This document shows, one piece after another, positions 29,091 through 36,999 of a stretch of 64,000 nucleotides of DNA. Location of the stretch: positions 372,001 to 436,000 of the forward strand of contig NZ_CP131913.1 of the NCBI RefSeq assembly GCF_030704205.1, read 5' to 3'. Origin of the DNA: Halomonas alkalicola (GTDB lineage: Bacteria; Pseudomonadota; Gammaproteobacteria; Pseudomonadales; Halomonadaceae). The notes beneath the pieces are model-generated. The model made no database searches and had not been told where the DNA came from. It worked only from the letters and a program-made list of their open reading frames with translations. Within the stretch, counting starts at the first letter, position 1; every line of letters starts with the position of its first letter. Made by a program: the position numbers and the translations under genes.

Positions 29091-29222
29091 GTTCACTAAA
29101 CCCTCAGAGTGAGTCGATCCGATGCCGGCACCCATTGGCCGGCAAGGCTATATACCCCCGGCCGGGAGGGCCGTCAAACGTTTTCGAACACTGTTTGCAT
29201 GCTATCGGCAGCCGCCAGAACG

Positions 29223-29256
29223 AAGCCGCCCGATGCGGGATCGCATCGGGCGGCTT
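29223..29256 (-). terminator. Terminator between the paired lipoprotein genes
   Basis: Fifteen-bp perfect stem AAGCCGCCCGATGCG / CGCATCGGGCGGCTT with a four-base loop, 22 bases after the stop of the second lipoprotein gene; on the minus strand it ends in CTTCGTTCT. Confidence 0.7.
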
Positions 29257-29277
29257 GCGGTCAGAGCATACCTGGCC

Positions 29278-29547
29278 TCAGCTGCAGGGTACGACCTTGC
29301 GGGCAGTGTCCTTGGCCCACAGGCTCTGGCCGTCCGGGGTGGTGCCGTGGTCGTTCCAGGTCTCGGTGATCTCGAGGCAGTAGGAGCCCATCTCCTCGAC
29401 GCGCTTCTCGGGGTCGGCGGGGCGATCATCGCCGATCCGCATGAGGTCCGGGTCGACGCTGGTGTAGGTCGGCGAGATGGCATTGCCGGCACAGCCGGCC
29501 AGCAGGGCGGTGGCCGCAATCAGGGGCAGGGCAAGACGCATACGCAT
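29278..29547 (-). CDS. Small lipoprotein, paralogue 2
   Basis: 89 residues, lipobox LLAGC after an N-terminal hydrophobic stretch. The mature sequence parallels its neighbour at 28818: PTYTSVDPDLMRIGDDRPADPEKRVE, YCLEITETWNDHGTTPDGQS, LWAKDTARKVVPCS, with the same cysteine positions. GGAGGAA precedes ATG 29547. Each copy has its own terminator, so the pair arose by tandem duplication but is not an obvious operon. Confidence 0.82.
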   Translation of the reverse strand: MRMRLALPLIAATALLAGCAGNAISPTYTSVDPDLMRIGDDRPADPEKRVEEMGSYCLEITETWNDHGTTPDGQSLWAKDTARKVVPCS

Positions 29548-29766
29548 GGGAATTCCTCCATGAAGTCTGTTGGGAAGCAGGCTCCAGGCATGCGTGACGC
29601 TGAGGTTGGTCATCCTGCGAGTGGCGATCCGTGCCACTCACCGATTGACCCTACCATTTTAACCGAACAGTGTGCGACACGCCAAACCCGGGTGGTGCGC
29701 GGGTGCAGCCACGCCCCAAGACCGCTACAATCGACGGCCTGATTTTCATGGGAATCCAGAGCCGAC

Positions 29767-31803
29767 ATGTCGACCACCGCCAAGCGCCAGATCCTGGTTA
29801 CCAGCGCCCTGCCCTACGCCAACGGCGCCATCCACCTCGGCCACCTGCTCGAGTACATCCAGACCGATATCTGGGTGCGCTTCCAGAAGAGCCGCGGCCA
29901 CGAGTGCCACTATGTCTGCGCCGACGACGCCCACGGCACCGCTATCATGCTGCGCGCCGAGCAGGAGGGGATCACCTCCGAGGCGCTGATCGATCGCGTC
30001 AGCCAGGAACACCAGGCGGACTTCGCCACCTTCGGCGTGGCCTTCGACAACTACCACTCGACCCACTCCGACGAGAACCGCTACTTCAGCGAGCTGATCT
30101 ACACCCGCCTGCGCGACAAGGGCCACATCGCCACCCGCGACATCGAGCAGATGTACGATCCAGTCAAGGGGCTGTTCCTGGCCGACCGCTTCATCAAGGG
30201 CACCTGCCCCAAGTGCAAGGCGGACGACCAGTACGGCGACAACTGCGAGGCGTGCGGCGCCACCTATACCCCGGCCGAGCTGATCGACCCGGTGTCGGCC
30301 ATCTCCGGCGCCACCCCCGAGGTGAGAAGCTCCACCCACTACTTCTTCAAGCTGCCGGACTTCGCCGACTTCCTGCACGAGTGGATCAACGACGGCCACG
30401 TCCAGCCGCAGATCCGCAACAAGCTGATGGAGTGGTTCGAGGCCGGCTTCAACGAGTGGGACATCTCCCGCGACGCCCCCTACTTTGGCTTCGAGATTCC
30501 CGACGCCCCGGGCAAGTACTTCTACGTCTGGCTGGACGCCCCCATCGGCTACCTGGCCAGCTTCAAGAACCTCTGCGACCGGCAGGGGCTGGACTTCGAC
30601 GCCTTCTGGCACAAGGACAGCCAGGCCGAGGTCTACCACTTCATCGGCAAGGACATCGTCTACTTCCACGCGCTGTTCTGGCCGGCCATGCTCCACGGCG
30701 CCGACTTCCGCACCCCCACCGCGGTCAACTGCCACGGCTTCGTGACGGTGAACGGCGCCAAGATGTCCAAGTCTCGCGGCACCTTCATCAAGGCCGCCAC
30801 CTACGCGGACTTCCTGAACCCGGAGTACCTGCGCTACTACTTCGCCGCCAAGCTCACCTCCCGGGTGGACGACCTGGACCTCAACCTCGAGGACTTCGCC
30901 GCCCGGGTCAACAGCGACCTGGTCGGCAAAGTGGTCAACATCGCCAGCCGCTGCGCCGGCTTCGTCAAGAAGCTCGGCGGCGGCAGGCTCTCAGCCCACT
31001 GCGCCGAGCCTGAGATGGTGGCCCGCTTCATCACCGCTGGCGACGAGATCGCCGAGTTCTTCGAGGCCCGCGAGTTCGGCCGTGCCATGCGTCGGGTGAT
31101 GGAGCTGGCGGATGAGGCCAACACCTACATCGCCGATGCCGAGCCCTGGGTGCTGGCCAAGCAGGAGGGACGCGAGCAGGAGGTCGTCGACATCTGCTCG
31201 GTGGGTCTCAACCTGTTCCGCCAGCTGATGGTCTACCTGGCACCGGTGGTGCCGGCCATGGCCGAGGACGCCCGGGCGTTCCTCAAGCTCGACGGCCTCG
31301 ACTGGCACAGCCGCCATTCGGTGCTGCTGGGCCACGAGATCGCCAAGTTCAAGCCGCTGATGACCCGCGTGGAGCGTGAGAAGATCGACGCCATGATGGC
31401 GGCGTCAAAGGAGGACCTGGTGGAAGAACAGAAGCTCAAGGAGACCCCGAAGGGGCCCCTGGCCGAGACGCCCATCGCCCCGGAGATCGGCTTCGAGGAC
31501 TTCATCAAGGTGGACCTGCGCATTGCGCGGATCGCCAAGGCGGAGTACGTCGAGGGCGCCGACAAGCTACTCAAGCTGACCTTGGACCTGGGCGGCGAGA
31601 CCCGCACGGTGTTCTCCGGCATCCGCAGCGCCTACGCCCCCGAGGCCCTGGAGGGACGGCTCACCGTGATGGTGGCCAACCTCGCCCCGCGCAAGATGCG
31701 CTTCGGCCTCTCCGAGGGGATGGTGCTGGCCTCGGCCAACGACGAGGGCATCTACCTGCTCTCGCCGGACACCGGTGCCGAGCCCGGCCAGCGGGTGACC
31801 TGA
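29767..31803 (+). CDS. metG: Methionyl-tRNA synthetase
   Basis: 678-residue class I synthetase. HLGH (about 22-25) is the HIGH motif and KMSKS starts near residue 332. A four-Cys zinc knuckle ([18 protein letters not shown]) lies near 147-164. The C-terminal 110 residues are a Trbp111/Arc1p-like OB-fold tRNA-binding domain ([12 protein letters not shown]) that dimerises the enzyme. It is followed four bases later by the RnfB-like gene. Confidence 0.98.
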   Translation: MSTTAKRQILVTSALPYANGAIHLGHLLEYIQTDIWVRFQKSRGHECHYVCADDAHGTAIMLRAEQEGITSEALIDRVSQEHQADFATFGVAFDNYHSTHSDENRYFSELIYTRLRDKGHIATRDIEQMYDPVKGLFLADRFIKGTCPKCKADDQYGDNCEACGATYTPAELIDPVSAISGATPEVRSSTHYFFKLPDFADFLHEWINDGHVQPQIRNKLMEWFEAGFNEWDISRDAPYFGFEIPDAPGKYFYVWLDAPIGYLASFKNLCDRQGLDFDAFWHKDSQAEVYHFIGKDIVYFHALFWPAMLHGADFRTPTAVNCHGFVTVNGAKMSKSRGTFIKAATYADFLNPEYLRYYFAAKLTSRVDDLDLNLEDFAARVNSDLVGKVVNIASRCAGFVKKLGGGRLSAHCAEPEMVARFITAGDEIAEFFEAREFGRAMRRVMELADEANTYIADAEPWVLAKQEGREQEVVDICSVGLNLFRQLMVYLAPVVPAMAEDARAFLKLDGLDWHSRHSVLLGHEIAKFKPLMTRVEREKIDAMMAASKEDLVEEQKLKETPKGPLAETPIAPEIGFEDFIKVDLRIARIAKAEYVEGADKLLKLTLDLGGETRTVFSGIRSAYAPEALEGRLTVMVANLAPRKMRFGLSEGMVLASANDEGIYLLSPDTGAEPGQRVT

Positions 31804-31807
31804 GGCG

Positions 31808-32593
31808 GTGAGCCAGCGCGAGCGGATCGCGGCCATCGACGCCTTGCTGCCGCAGACCCAGTGCGGCAAGTGCGGCTTCGATGGCTGCCTCCCCTACGCC
31901 GAGGCGATCGCCGCGGGTGAGCCCATCAACCGCTGCCCGCCTGGCGGCGAGGCAACGCTTGTACGCCTGGCGGCGCTCACCGGCCTGCCGGTAGAGCCCC
32001 TGGCGGAGCCCGCCCAGCCGCCGCTGGCCGCGGTGATCCGCGAGGACGAGTGCATCGGCTGCACCAAGTGCATCCAGGCCTGCCCGGTGGACGCTATCCT
32101 CGGCGCGGCCAAGCGCATGCATACGGTGATCACGGACGAGTGCACCGGCTGTGAGTTCTGCGTGGCGCCCTGCCCGGTGGACTGCATCGATCTGGTGCCC
32201 CACCCCGCCTGGCAGGCCGCCGAGAGCGAGGCCGAGCGCGAGGCCTACCTGGCCCAGCGCGCGACGCTCGGGCGCAGCCGCCACCGCGCTCGCCAGGCGC
32301 GCCTGGCCCGCGAAGCCAAGGAGAAACGCCTGGAGCGCCAGAAGCGGCTGATGCAGCAGCGCCGCCCCGGCGGCTCTGGCCCGGCCGCCGCAGGCCCCGC
32401 GGTAAAACGACAACGCCAGATGGCTCTGAAGGCCGCCGAACAGGCCGTCAAGCGCGTGCGGCAGCAGCTGGAGAGCGCCCAGCGCCGCGGCGACGCCCAG
32501 GCCGAGGCTACCGCCAGGACCCAGCTCCCCGAGGCCGAGCGGCTGCTCGCCGAGGCCAGAAGCGCGCTGGAGCAGGCTGACACGGCCGATTAA
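31808..32593 (+). CDS. Soluble RnfB/RsxB-like ferredoxin
   Basis: 261 residues from GTG 31808, four bases after metG. It has the RnfB Fe-S motif CGKCGFDGC (Cys19, 22, 27) with Cys43, then two [4Fe-4S] ferredoxin motifs ([24 protein letters not shown]). The N-terminal membrane helix of true RnfB is absent: the coding frame begins at the family's [11 protein letters not shown] block. The C-terminal third is an Arg/Ala/Gln-rich helical extension. Without rnfACDGE in the window a Rnf complex role is doubtful; a stand-alone electron carrier, as in other proteobacteria with solo RnfB-like proteins, is more likely. Confidence 0.85.
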   Translation: MSQRERIAAIDALLPQTQCGKCGFDGCLPYAEAIAAGEPINRCPPGGEATLVRLAALTGLPVEPLAEPAQPPLAAVIREDECIGCTKCIQACPVDAILGAAKRMHTVITDECTGCEFCVAPCPVDCIDLVPHPAWQAAESEAEREAYLAQRATLGRSRHRARQARLAREAKEKRLERQKRLMQQRRPGGSGPAAAGPAVKRQRQMALKAAEQAVKRVRQQLESAQRRGDAQAEATARTQLPEAERLLAEARSALEQADTAD

Positions 32594-32702
32594 GCGGAAT
32601 CACACCGCTGGGCGAAGGCGAAGTCTAAATCGCTTCAACCTACTGGTCCCAGAAGGAGCAGGTCACGGTGATGGCGTGTTAGTCACCAAGGCCGGAGACT
32701 AC

Positions 32703-32796
32703 TGGTGGGAGCTGGGCTCCGCCCGGCGAATGGCGCCGCAGGCGCCCAGCGGTGTCGCCATCCGTCTATTCGCCCCGCAGAGCGTGGCTCCCACCA
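32703..32796. repeat. REPIN 1
   Basis: 94-bp composite palindrome with outer arms TGGTGGGAGC (32703-32712) and GCTCCCACCA (32787-32796). Each half has the REP shape GGGAGC-GGGCT-GCCC-GCGAA known from Pseudomonas. Such repeats are mobilised by RAYT (Y1-type) transposases, none of which is in this window. Confidence 0.8.
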
Positions 32797-32824
32797 GAAG
32801 CAACAGCCTCGGTGGCAGCAGGCA

Positions 32825-33042
32825 ACTGATGGGAGCTGGGCCCCACCAAGCGAATGGCAGTGTTGCCACCGCCCCAAGCTACTAGTAAGAGATCGGCTCT
32901 GCCGAGCGAACGGCTGTGCCGCCACCGCTCCAAGCTACAGGTAGGAGACCGGCTCCGCCGAGCGAATGGCTGTATTGCCACCGCTTCAGACTACTGGTGG
33001 GAGCTGGGCTCCGCCCGGCGAATGGCGCCGCAGGCGCCCGGA
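32825..33042. repeat. Tandem array of four REP-like units
   Basis: Four units of about 55 bp starting near 32825, 32879, 32934 and 32989, each with the form (A/T)GGGAG..GGCTC.GCC.(A/G)GCGAA(T/C)GGC...GCC(A)CCGC. With REPIN 1 the array fills the whole gap 32594-33091, which otherwise holds no gene. Confidence 0.75.
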
Positions 33043-33091
33043 TAAATTACACAGCCCGAAGGCCGAGTTTCCGAGAAACGAAAAAGATGCC

Positions 33092-33727
33092 ATGAACGCC
33101 CAGAAACGCTTCGAGATCTTCGCGCGGCTGCGCGAGCACAACCCCGAGCCCACCACCGAGCTCCACTGGACGACCCCCTTCGAGCTGCTCGCGGCGGTGC
33201 TGCTCTCCGCCCAGGCCACCGACGTCGGCGTCAACAAGGCCACGGCCCGCCTGTTCCCCATCGCCAACACCCCCCAGGCGATCATCGAGCTCGGCATCGA
33301 CGGGCTCAAGGAGCACATCAGGACCATCGGCCTGTTCAACACCAAGGCCGAGAACCTGATGAAGACCTGCCACCTGCTGGTTGACAAGCACGGCGGCGAG
33401 GTCCCCGAGACCCGCGCCGCCCTGGAGGCGCTGCCCGGGGTGGGCCGCAAGACCGCCAACGTCATCCTCAACACCGCCTTCGGCCAGCCCACCATCGCGG
33501 TGGACACCCATATCTTCCGGGTCTCCAATCGCACCGGTATTGCCAAGGGCAAGGACGTGGTCGAGGTCGAGAAGAAGCTGCTGCGCCATGTGCCGAAGGA
33601 GTTTCGCCAGGACGCCCACCACTGGCTGATCCTCCACGGCCGCTACACCTGCGTGGCGCGCAAGCCGCGCTGCGGCAGCTGCGTCATCGAGGACCTGTGC
33701 GAATTCAAGGAGAAGGTTGAACTTTAA
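33092..33727 (+). CDS. nth: Endonuclease III
   Basis: 211 residues, as in E. coli. DNA glycosylase/AP lyase for oxidised pyrimidines. The helix-hairpin-helix LPGVGRKTAN carries catalytic Lys120; Asp138 is in VDTHIFRV. The C-terminal [4Fe-4S] ligands are Cys187, Cys194, Cys197 and Cys203 (C-X6-C-X2-C-X5-C). The start at 33092 gives the standard MNAQKR opening; upstream open frame is REP sequence. In Pseudomonas nth follows the rnf operon; here only an RnfB-like gene is left upstream. Confidence 0.97.
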   Translation: MNAQKRFEIFARLREHNPEPTTELHWTTPFELLAAVLLSAQATDVGVNKATARLFPIANTPQAIIELGIDGLKEHIRTIGLFNTKAENLMKTCHLLVDKHGGEVPETRAALEALPGVGRKTANVILNTAFGQPTIAVDTHIFRVSNRTGIAKGKDVVEVEKKLLRHVPKEFRQDAHHWLILHGRYTCVARKPRCGSCVIEDLCEFKEKVEL

Positions 33728-33813
33728 GGCGGGATGCGCCGAACGGCGGGTTGGCAGCCGCCGGCGGCTGGGGGAGGATGGATCCACAACGACAAGAGCC
33801 CTTTCGGAGCCCC

Positions 33814-34896
33814 ATGCCCATCCCACTCCACGACCGCCCCATCGCCGAGCGCATCGAGGCGCTGCTGGCTCTCTCCCGCCAGCATGCCGACACCTACTGC
33901 AGCCCCTCGGCCAGCCTGGCCCGGGAGAGCTATCTGGCCCGTCACCCCACCCGCCTGCTGGTACTGAAGTGCATGGACGGGCGCATCCATATTCCCCACG
34001 CCACCCGCACGCCGCTGGGCATCATCTCCCCCTTTCGTAACCTCGGTGGCATCTTCGACCTGGGCTGGCCCTACCTGGGAGAACTGGTCACCGAAGCGGT
34101 GGCCGAGGGGATCCGCGCGGGCCACGGCTCGCTCTTGATGATCACCTACCACTTCTCCCGGGGAGAGCGGCTGCGCGGCTGCGCCGGCTTCGGCTGCGAT
34201 GCCGGTGCCGCCCTGACTCACGCCCGCGAGATCCGCGCCCAGGCCGAGCGGCTGTTCGGCACCGACCACCAGCACGTCTACCCGCTGGTGTGCGGCTTCG
34301 AGACCGACTCCGACGCCCTGATCCTGCACGGCGAGGGGGAGGCGACCCTGGACATCGGCGCGCTCGCCCCCGACGACGGCGAGAGCCTCGGCCACCGGGT
34401 CGCCGCCCTCTGCCCGGACATGCCGGCCGATATCCGCCGCGACCTGCTGCCGCTGCTCGAGGGCAACCTGGCCCATGCGGCGAGCCTGCGCGGCGTGGCC
34501 CGCCAGCTCGATATCGAGCATCGCGAGTGGGTGATCTGCGTGGGGCGCGGCTTCGACTTCCTGCACCTGCCCAACACCGCGCTGATCATCGGCCCCTACG
34601 GCCCGAGCCTCGCCGAGCCCATCGGCACCGCCGCCGACATCATCGATGCCAACATGGCCGCCGGACGCATTCCCGATGACGGCCTCATGCTGCTGGCCTC
34701 CACTCCCTACCAGGCGGTGGGGGTGGATCGCGCCAGGGCCGAGCTCAAGTCGCACTTCCTGGCCGACTTCGCGAGCCGCGTGATCCAGGAGCGTCACCCC
34801 TGGCTCGCCGAGCGCATGCACCGCCACACCGCCGTGGTGCACTGGCCCACACGGCGCCTCGACCTGCTCGACACCGGCATCGGGAGGCCGCGCTGA
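33814..34896 (+). CDS. CsoSCA-like (carboxysomal-type) carbonic anhydrase homologue
   Basis: 360 residues. The pattern KCMDGR (Cys53, with the Asp55-Arg57 dyad of beta-class carbonic anhydrases), His113 in TYHFS, and Cys123 in LRGCAGFGC fits the zinc site of the carboxysome shell carbonic anhydrase, whose His-Cys spacing is about 11. Cys128 is an alternative ligand. The RNLGGIFDLGWPYLGELV segment is well ordered. No RuBisCO or carboxysome gene is nearby, so the function is probably not CO2 fixation; activity is inferred. The start at 33814 was chosen as the first ATG before clearly folded sequence. Confidence 0.65.
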   Translation: MPIPLHDRPIAERIEALLALSRQHADTYCSPSASLARESYLARHPTRLLVLKCMDGRIHIPHATRTPLGIISPFRNLGGIFDLGWPYLGELVTEAVAEGIRAGHGSLLMITYHFSRGERLRGCAGFGCDAGAALTHAREIRAQAERLFGTDHQHVYPLVCGFETDSDALILHGEGEATLDIGALAPDDGESLGHRVAALCPDMPADIRRDLLPLLEGNLAHAASLRGVARQLDIEHREWVICVGRGFDFLHLPNTALIIGPYGPSLAEPIGTAADIIDANMAAGRIPDDGLMLLASTPYQAVGVDRARAELKSHFLADFASRVIQERHPWLAERMHRHTAVVHWPTRRLDLLDTGIGRPR

Positions 34897-35660
34897 TGGA
34901 CGTGCTCAAGTACCTGGCGCTGCCGCCGCTGGTCAACGTCCTGCTGGTGCTGGTGGGTCTGGCCCTCGGCGCGAAGCGCCTCGCCGGCGGCCTGCTGGTC
35001 ACACTCGGCCTCGCCAGCCTGCTGCTGCTCGCCACCCCCTGGGCCAGCCACGCCCTGCGCCAGGGGCTCGAGCCCGCGCCGCTGGCTGGCCCTGGCACGC
35101 TGCGCGGCGCCCAGGCCATTGTGATCCTGGGCGGCGGGCGCGACTACGTCGCCCCTGAGTTCGGTTGGGGCGATGCCCCCTCCAACCCCACCTGGCGGCG
35201 GCTGGCCTATGGCGCCCACCTGCACCGGGGCAGCGGCCTGCCGATCCTGGTCAGCGGCGGGCGGGTCCATGATGAGCACAGCGCCGAGGCGAGTCTGATG
35301 GCCGCGGCGCTGCGCGAGGTGTTCGAGGTACCGGTACGCTGGCTGGAGGGTGAGAGCCGCAACACTGCGGAGAACGCCCGCTTCAGCGCCGCCATGCTTC
35401 AACGCGACGGCATCGAGCGGGTGGCGCTGGTCTCCCAGGCCTGGCACCTGCCGCGAGCTATCGCCGAGTTCGAACGCGCGGGGCTTGCGGTAATCGCCGC
35501 GCCGACGGAGTTCGCCAGCGCACCGCCGCCGGGGGTGCATGGCTGGATCCCGCGCGCTTATCACCTCAACGAAAGCACCCGCGCCCTGCACGAGTGGCTA
35601 GGGCGCGGGGTGCTGTGGGTGCGCAAGGCGCTGCTGGAGCGCCACCGCGGCGGCGCCTGA
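34896..35660 (+). CDS. YdcF/ElyC-family (DUF218) membrane protein
   Basis: 254 residues: two N-terminal hydrophobic helices (about 8-25 and 32-50), then a DUF218 domain with AIVILGGGRDY, PILVSGGRVHDEHSAEASLM, ESRNTAENARF and VALVSQAWHLPRA. ElyC-type relatives affect envelope integrity; the catalytic role is not settled. The TGATG overlap with the carbonic-anhydrase-like gene indicates translational coupling. It converges on the ArsA gene with a seven-base gap. Confidence 0.85.
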   Translation: MDVLKYLALPPLVNVLLVLVGLALGAKRLAGGLLVTLGLASLLLLATPWASHALRQGLEPAPLAGPGTLRGAQAIVILGGGRDYVAPEFGWGDAPSNPTWRRLAYGAHLHRGSGLPILVSGGRVHDEHSAEASLMAAALREVFEVPVRWLEGESRNTAENARFSAAMLQRDGIERVALVSQAWHLPRAIAEFERAGLAVIAAPTEFASAPPPGVHGWIPRAYHLNESTRALHEWLGRGVLWVRKALLERHRGGA

Positions 35661-35667
35661 CGCGGGG

Positions 35668-36675
35668 CTAGAAGCCCTCACCCTCCAGCCGGTCGGCCAG
35701 CTCCTCGAGGATCGAGATGCCCTGCACGTCGGTGGGCAGCCAGGGCAGCCGCGGGCGCGGCAGGTGGCCGAGCTCCTGATCGATGCGGGCCAGGTAGGTC
35801 GCCTCCTGCTCCCGCCGGGCGCGCAGGAACTCCCCGTCGGCATCCTCGGGAATCACCCGGTTGACCAGGGTGCCGGCCACCGGCACATGGGCCTCCTCGA
35901 GGGTCGCCACGGCCCGCGCGGTCTCGAGGATCGGCAGCCGCTCCGGGGTCAGCACGAACAGGAAACCGGTCTCCTCGGCGTTCTCGATGCGCCGCCGCGC
36001 CCGGTGGAAGAGCCGCCTGCGCTCGATCAGCGTCTTCGCCACGTCGCGGGTCTTCTCGTCCAGGTCGGTGAGCGGATCCTCCTGGGGATCGTCGAAGGGG
36101 GTGGCCACGTCGCGGCCGCGCTTGGGGGTCAGGTGCGAGAGGACCTTGCCCAGCTCCTCCGACTTGCGGTTGTGGGCCAGCAGGCCGTCGGTCCAGGCGG
36201 CCATCGCCTCGGGCAGGGTCAGCAGGCGCAGGGTGTGGCCGGTGGGTGCGGTGTCGAAGATGATCAGGTCCCAGTCGGCCTCGTCATCGGTGATCAGCCG
36301 CGACAGCCGCTCCAGCAGCGCCGCCTCCTGGGTGCCCGGCGACTGCCGGGTCAGGCGCATCTGCCGCTCCAGCTCCTTCATCATCTCCGGCGCAGCGTAA
36401 CGGCGCATCTGCTCGGTGACCCGCGCCAGGTGGGCCTCCACCTCGGCATCGGGGTCGATCTCCATGGCATCCAGGCCCGGCAGCAGCCGGCGCGGCACGT
36501 CGCCAAGCTCGCGGTCGAAGACGTCGCCAAGGCTGTGGGCCGGGTCGGTGGAGACCACCAGCACCTTCCTGCCCCGTCGCGCCGCCAGCACCGCCAGGGC
36601 CGCGGCCACCGTGGTCTTGCCGACCCCGCCCTTGCCGCCCACCCACAGCAGGCGTTTGTTCAGCAGTTCTTTCAT
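35668..36675 (-). CDS. ArsA/Get3-family ATPase
   Basis: 335-residue single-domain ATPase with deviant Walker A GGKGGVGKTT (13-22), STDPAHSLGDVFD (switch I) and DLIIFDTAPTGHTLRLL (switch II). The family includes the arsenite-pump ATPase ArsA and the tail-anchored-protein chaperone Get3. The arsenite-binding cysteines of ArsA are not present and no arsB is nearby, so arsenic export is unlikely. It is the last gene after cstA and the Cys-Cys protein, suggesting a role in assembly or regulation of that transporter. Confidence 0.85.
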   Translation of the reverse strand: MKELLNKRLLWVGGKGGVGKTTVAAALAVLAARRGRKVLVVSTDPAHSLGDVFDRELGDVPRRLLPGLDAMEIDPDAEVEAHLARVTEQMRRYAAPEMMKELERQMRLTRQSPGTQEAALLERLSRLITDDEADWDLIIFDTAPTGHTLRLLTLPEAMAAWTDGLLAHNRKSEELGKVLSHLTPKRGRDVATPFDDPQEDPLTDLDEKTRDVAKTLIERRRLFHRARRRIENAEETGFLFVLTPERLPILETARAVATLEEAHVPVAGTLVNRVIPEDADGEFLRARREQEATYLARIDQELGHLPRPRLPWLPTDVQGISILEELADRLEGEGF

Positions 36676-36682
36676 CAGGGCC

Positions 36683-36985
36683 TCAGCAACACTTGAAATG
36701 ATCCAGCGGCGAGCGCTCCATGCCCATACGCCGGTGCCAGTCGTGGAAGCGCTCCAGCAGCAGCGGCTGCAGCTCCAGGGTGTAGTAGGCCGCCGGGTTG
36801 GGCACTCCCATCATCTCGGAGAATACCAGCAGCATGAAGAGGTCATCCTCGTCTCGACGGGCGCGAGCGATGGCGCCCCGGTAGCGGGAAGAGTAGACCT
36901 CCTCCGCGAAGAAACGGGCCTGGCTAAGCCAGGCCCGAATCCGTTCGAGACGAGGATCATGACCGGGGTCATGATCATCGTTCAT
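36683..36985 (-). CDS. Small CstA-linked protein ending in Cys-Cys
   Basis: 100 residues, no signal peptide, mostly helical, with conserved-looking aromatic and charged blocks (ARFFAEEVYSSRYRG, FMLLVFSEMMGVPNP) and a C-terminus HFKCC (Cys99-Cys100). From memory this fits the small proteins labelled cory-CC-star in databases, which sit beside carbon-starvation genes; I could not verify this. It lies 14 bases after cstA and seven before the ArsA-like gene, so the three are an operon. The paired terminal cysteines could bind metal or be a hand-over site for the ATPase. Confidence 0.75.
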   Translation of the reverse strand: MNDDHDPGHDPRLERIRAWLSQARFFAEEVYSSRYRGAIARARRDEDDLFMLLVFSEMMGVPNPAAYYTLELQPLLLERFHDWHRRMGMERSPLDHFKCC

Positions 36986-36999
36986 GGGTCACTCCTTCA

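Noticed and set aside
32703..33042. CRISPR array
   Set aside because: Repeats are imperfect palindromic REPs with no unique spacers of constant length and no cas genes.
35668..36675. Arsenic resistance operon
   Set aside because: The ArsA-like ATPase lacks the metalloid-binding cysteines and no arsB, arsC or arsR is near; context is cstA.
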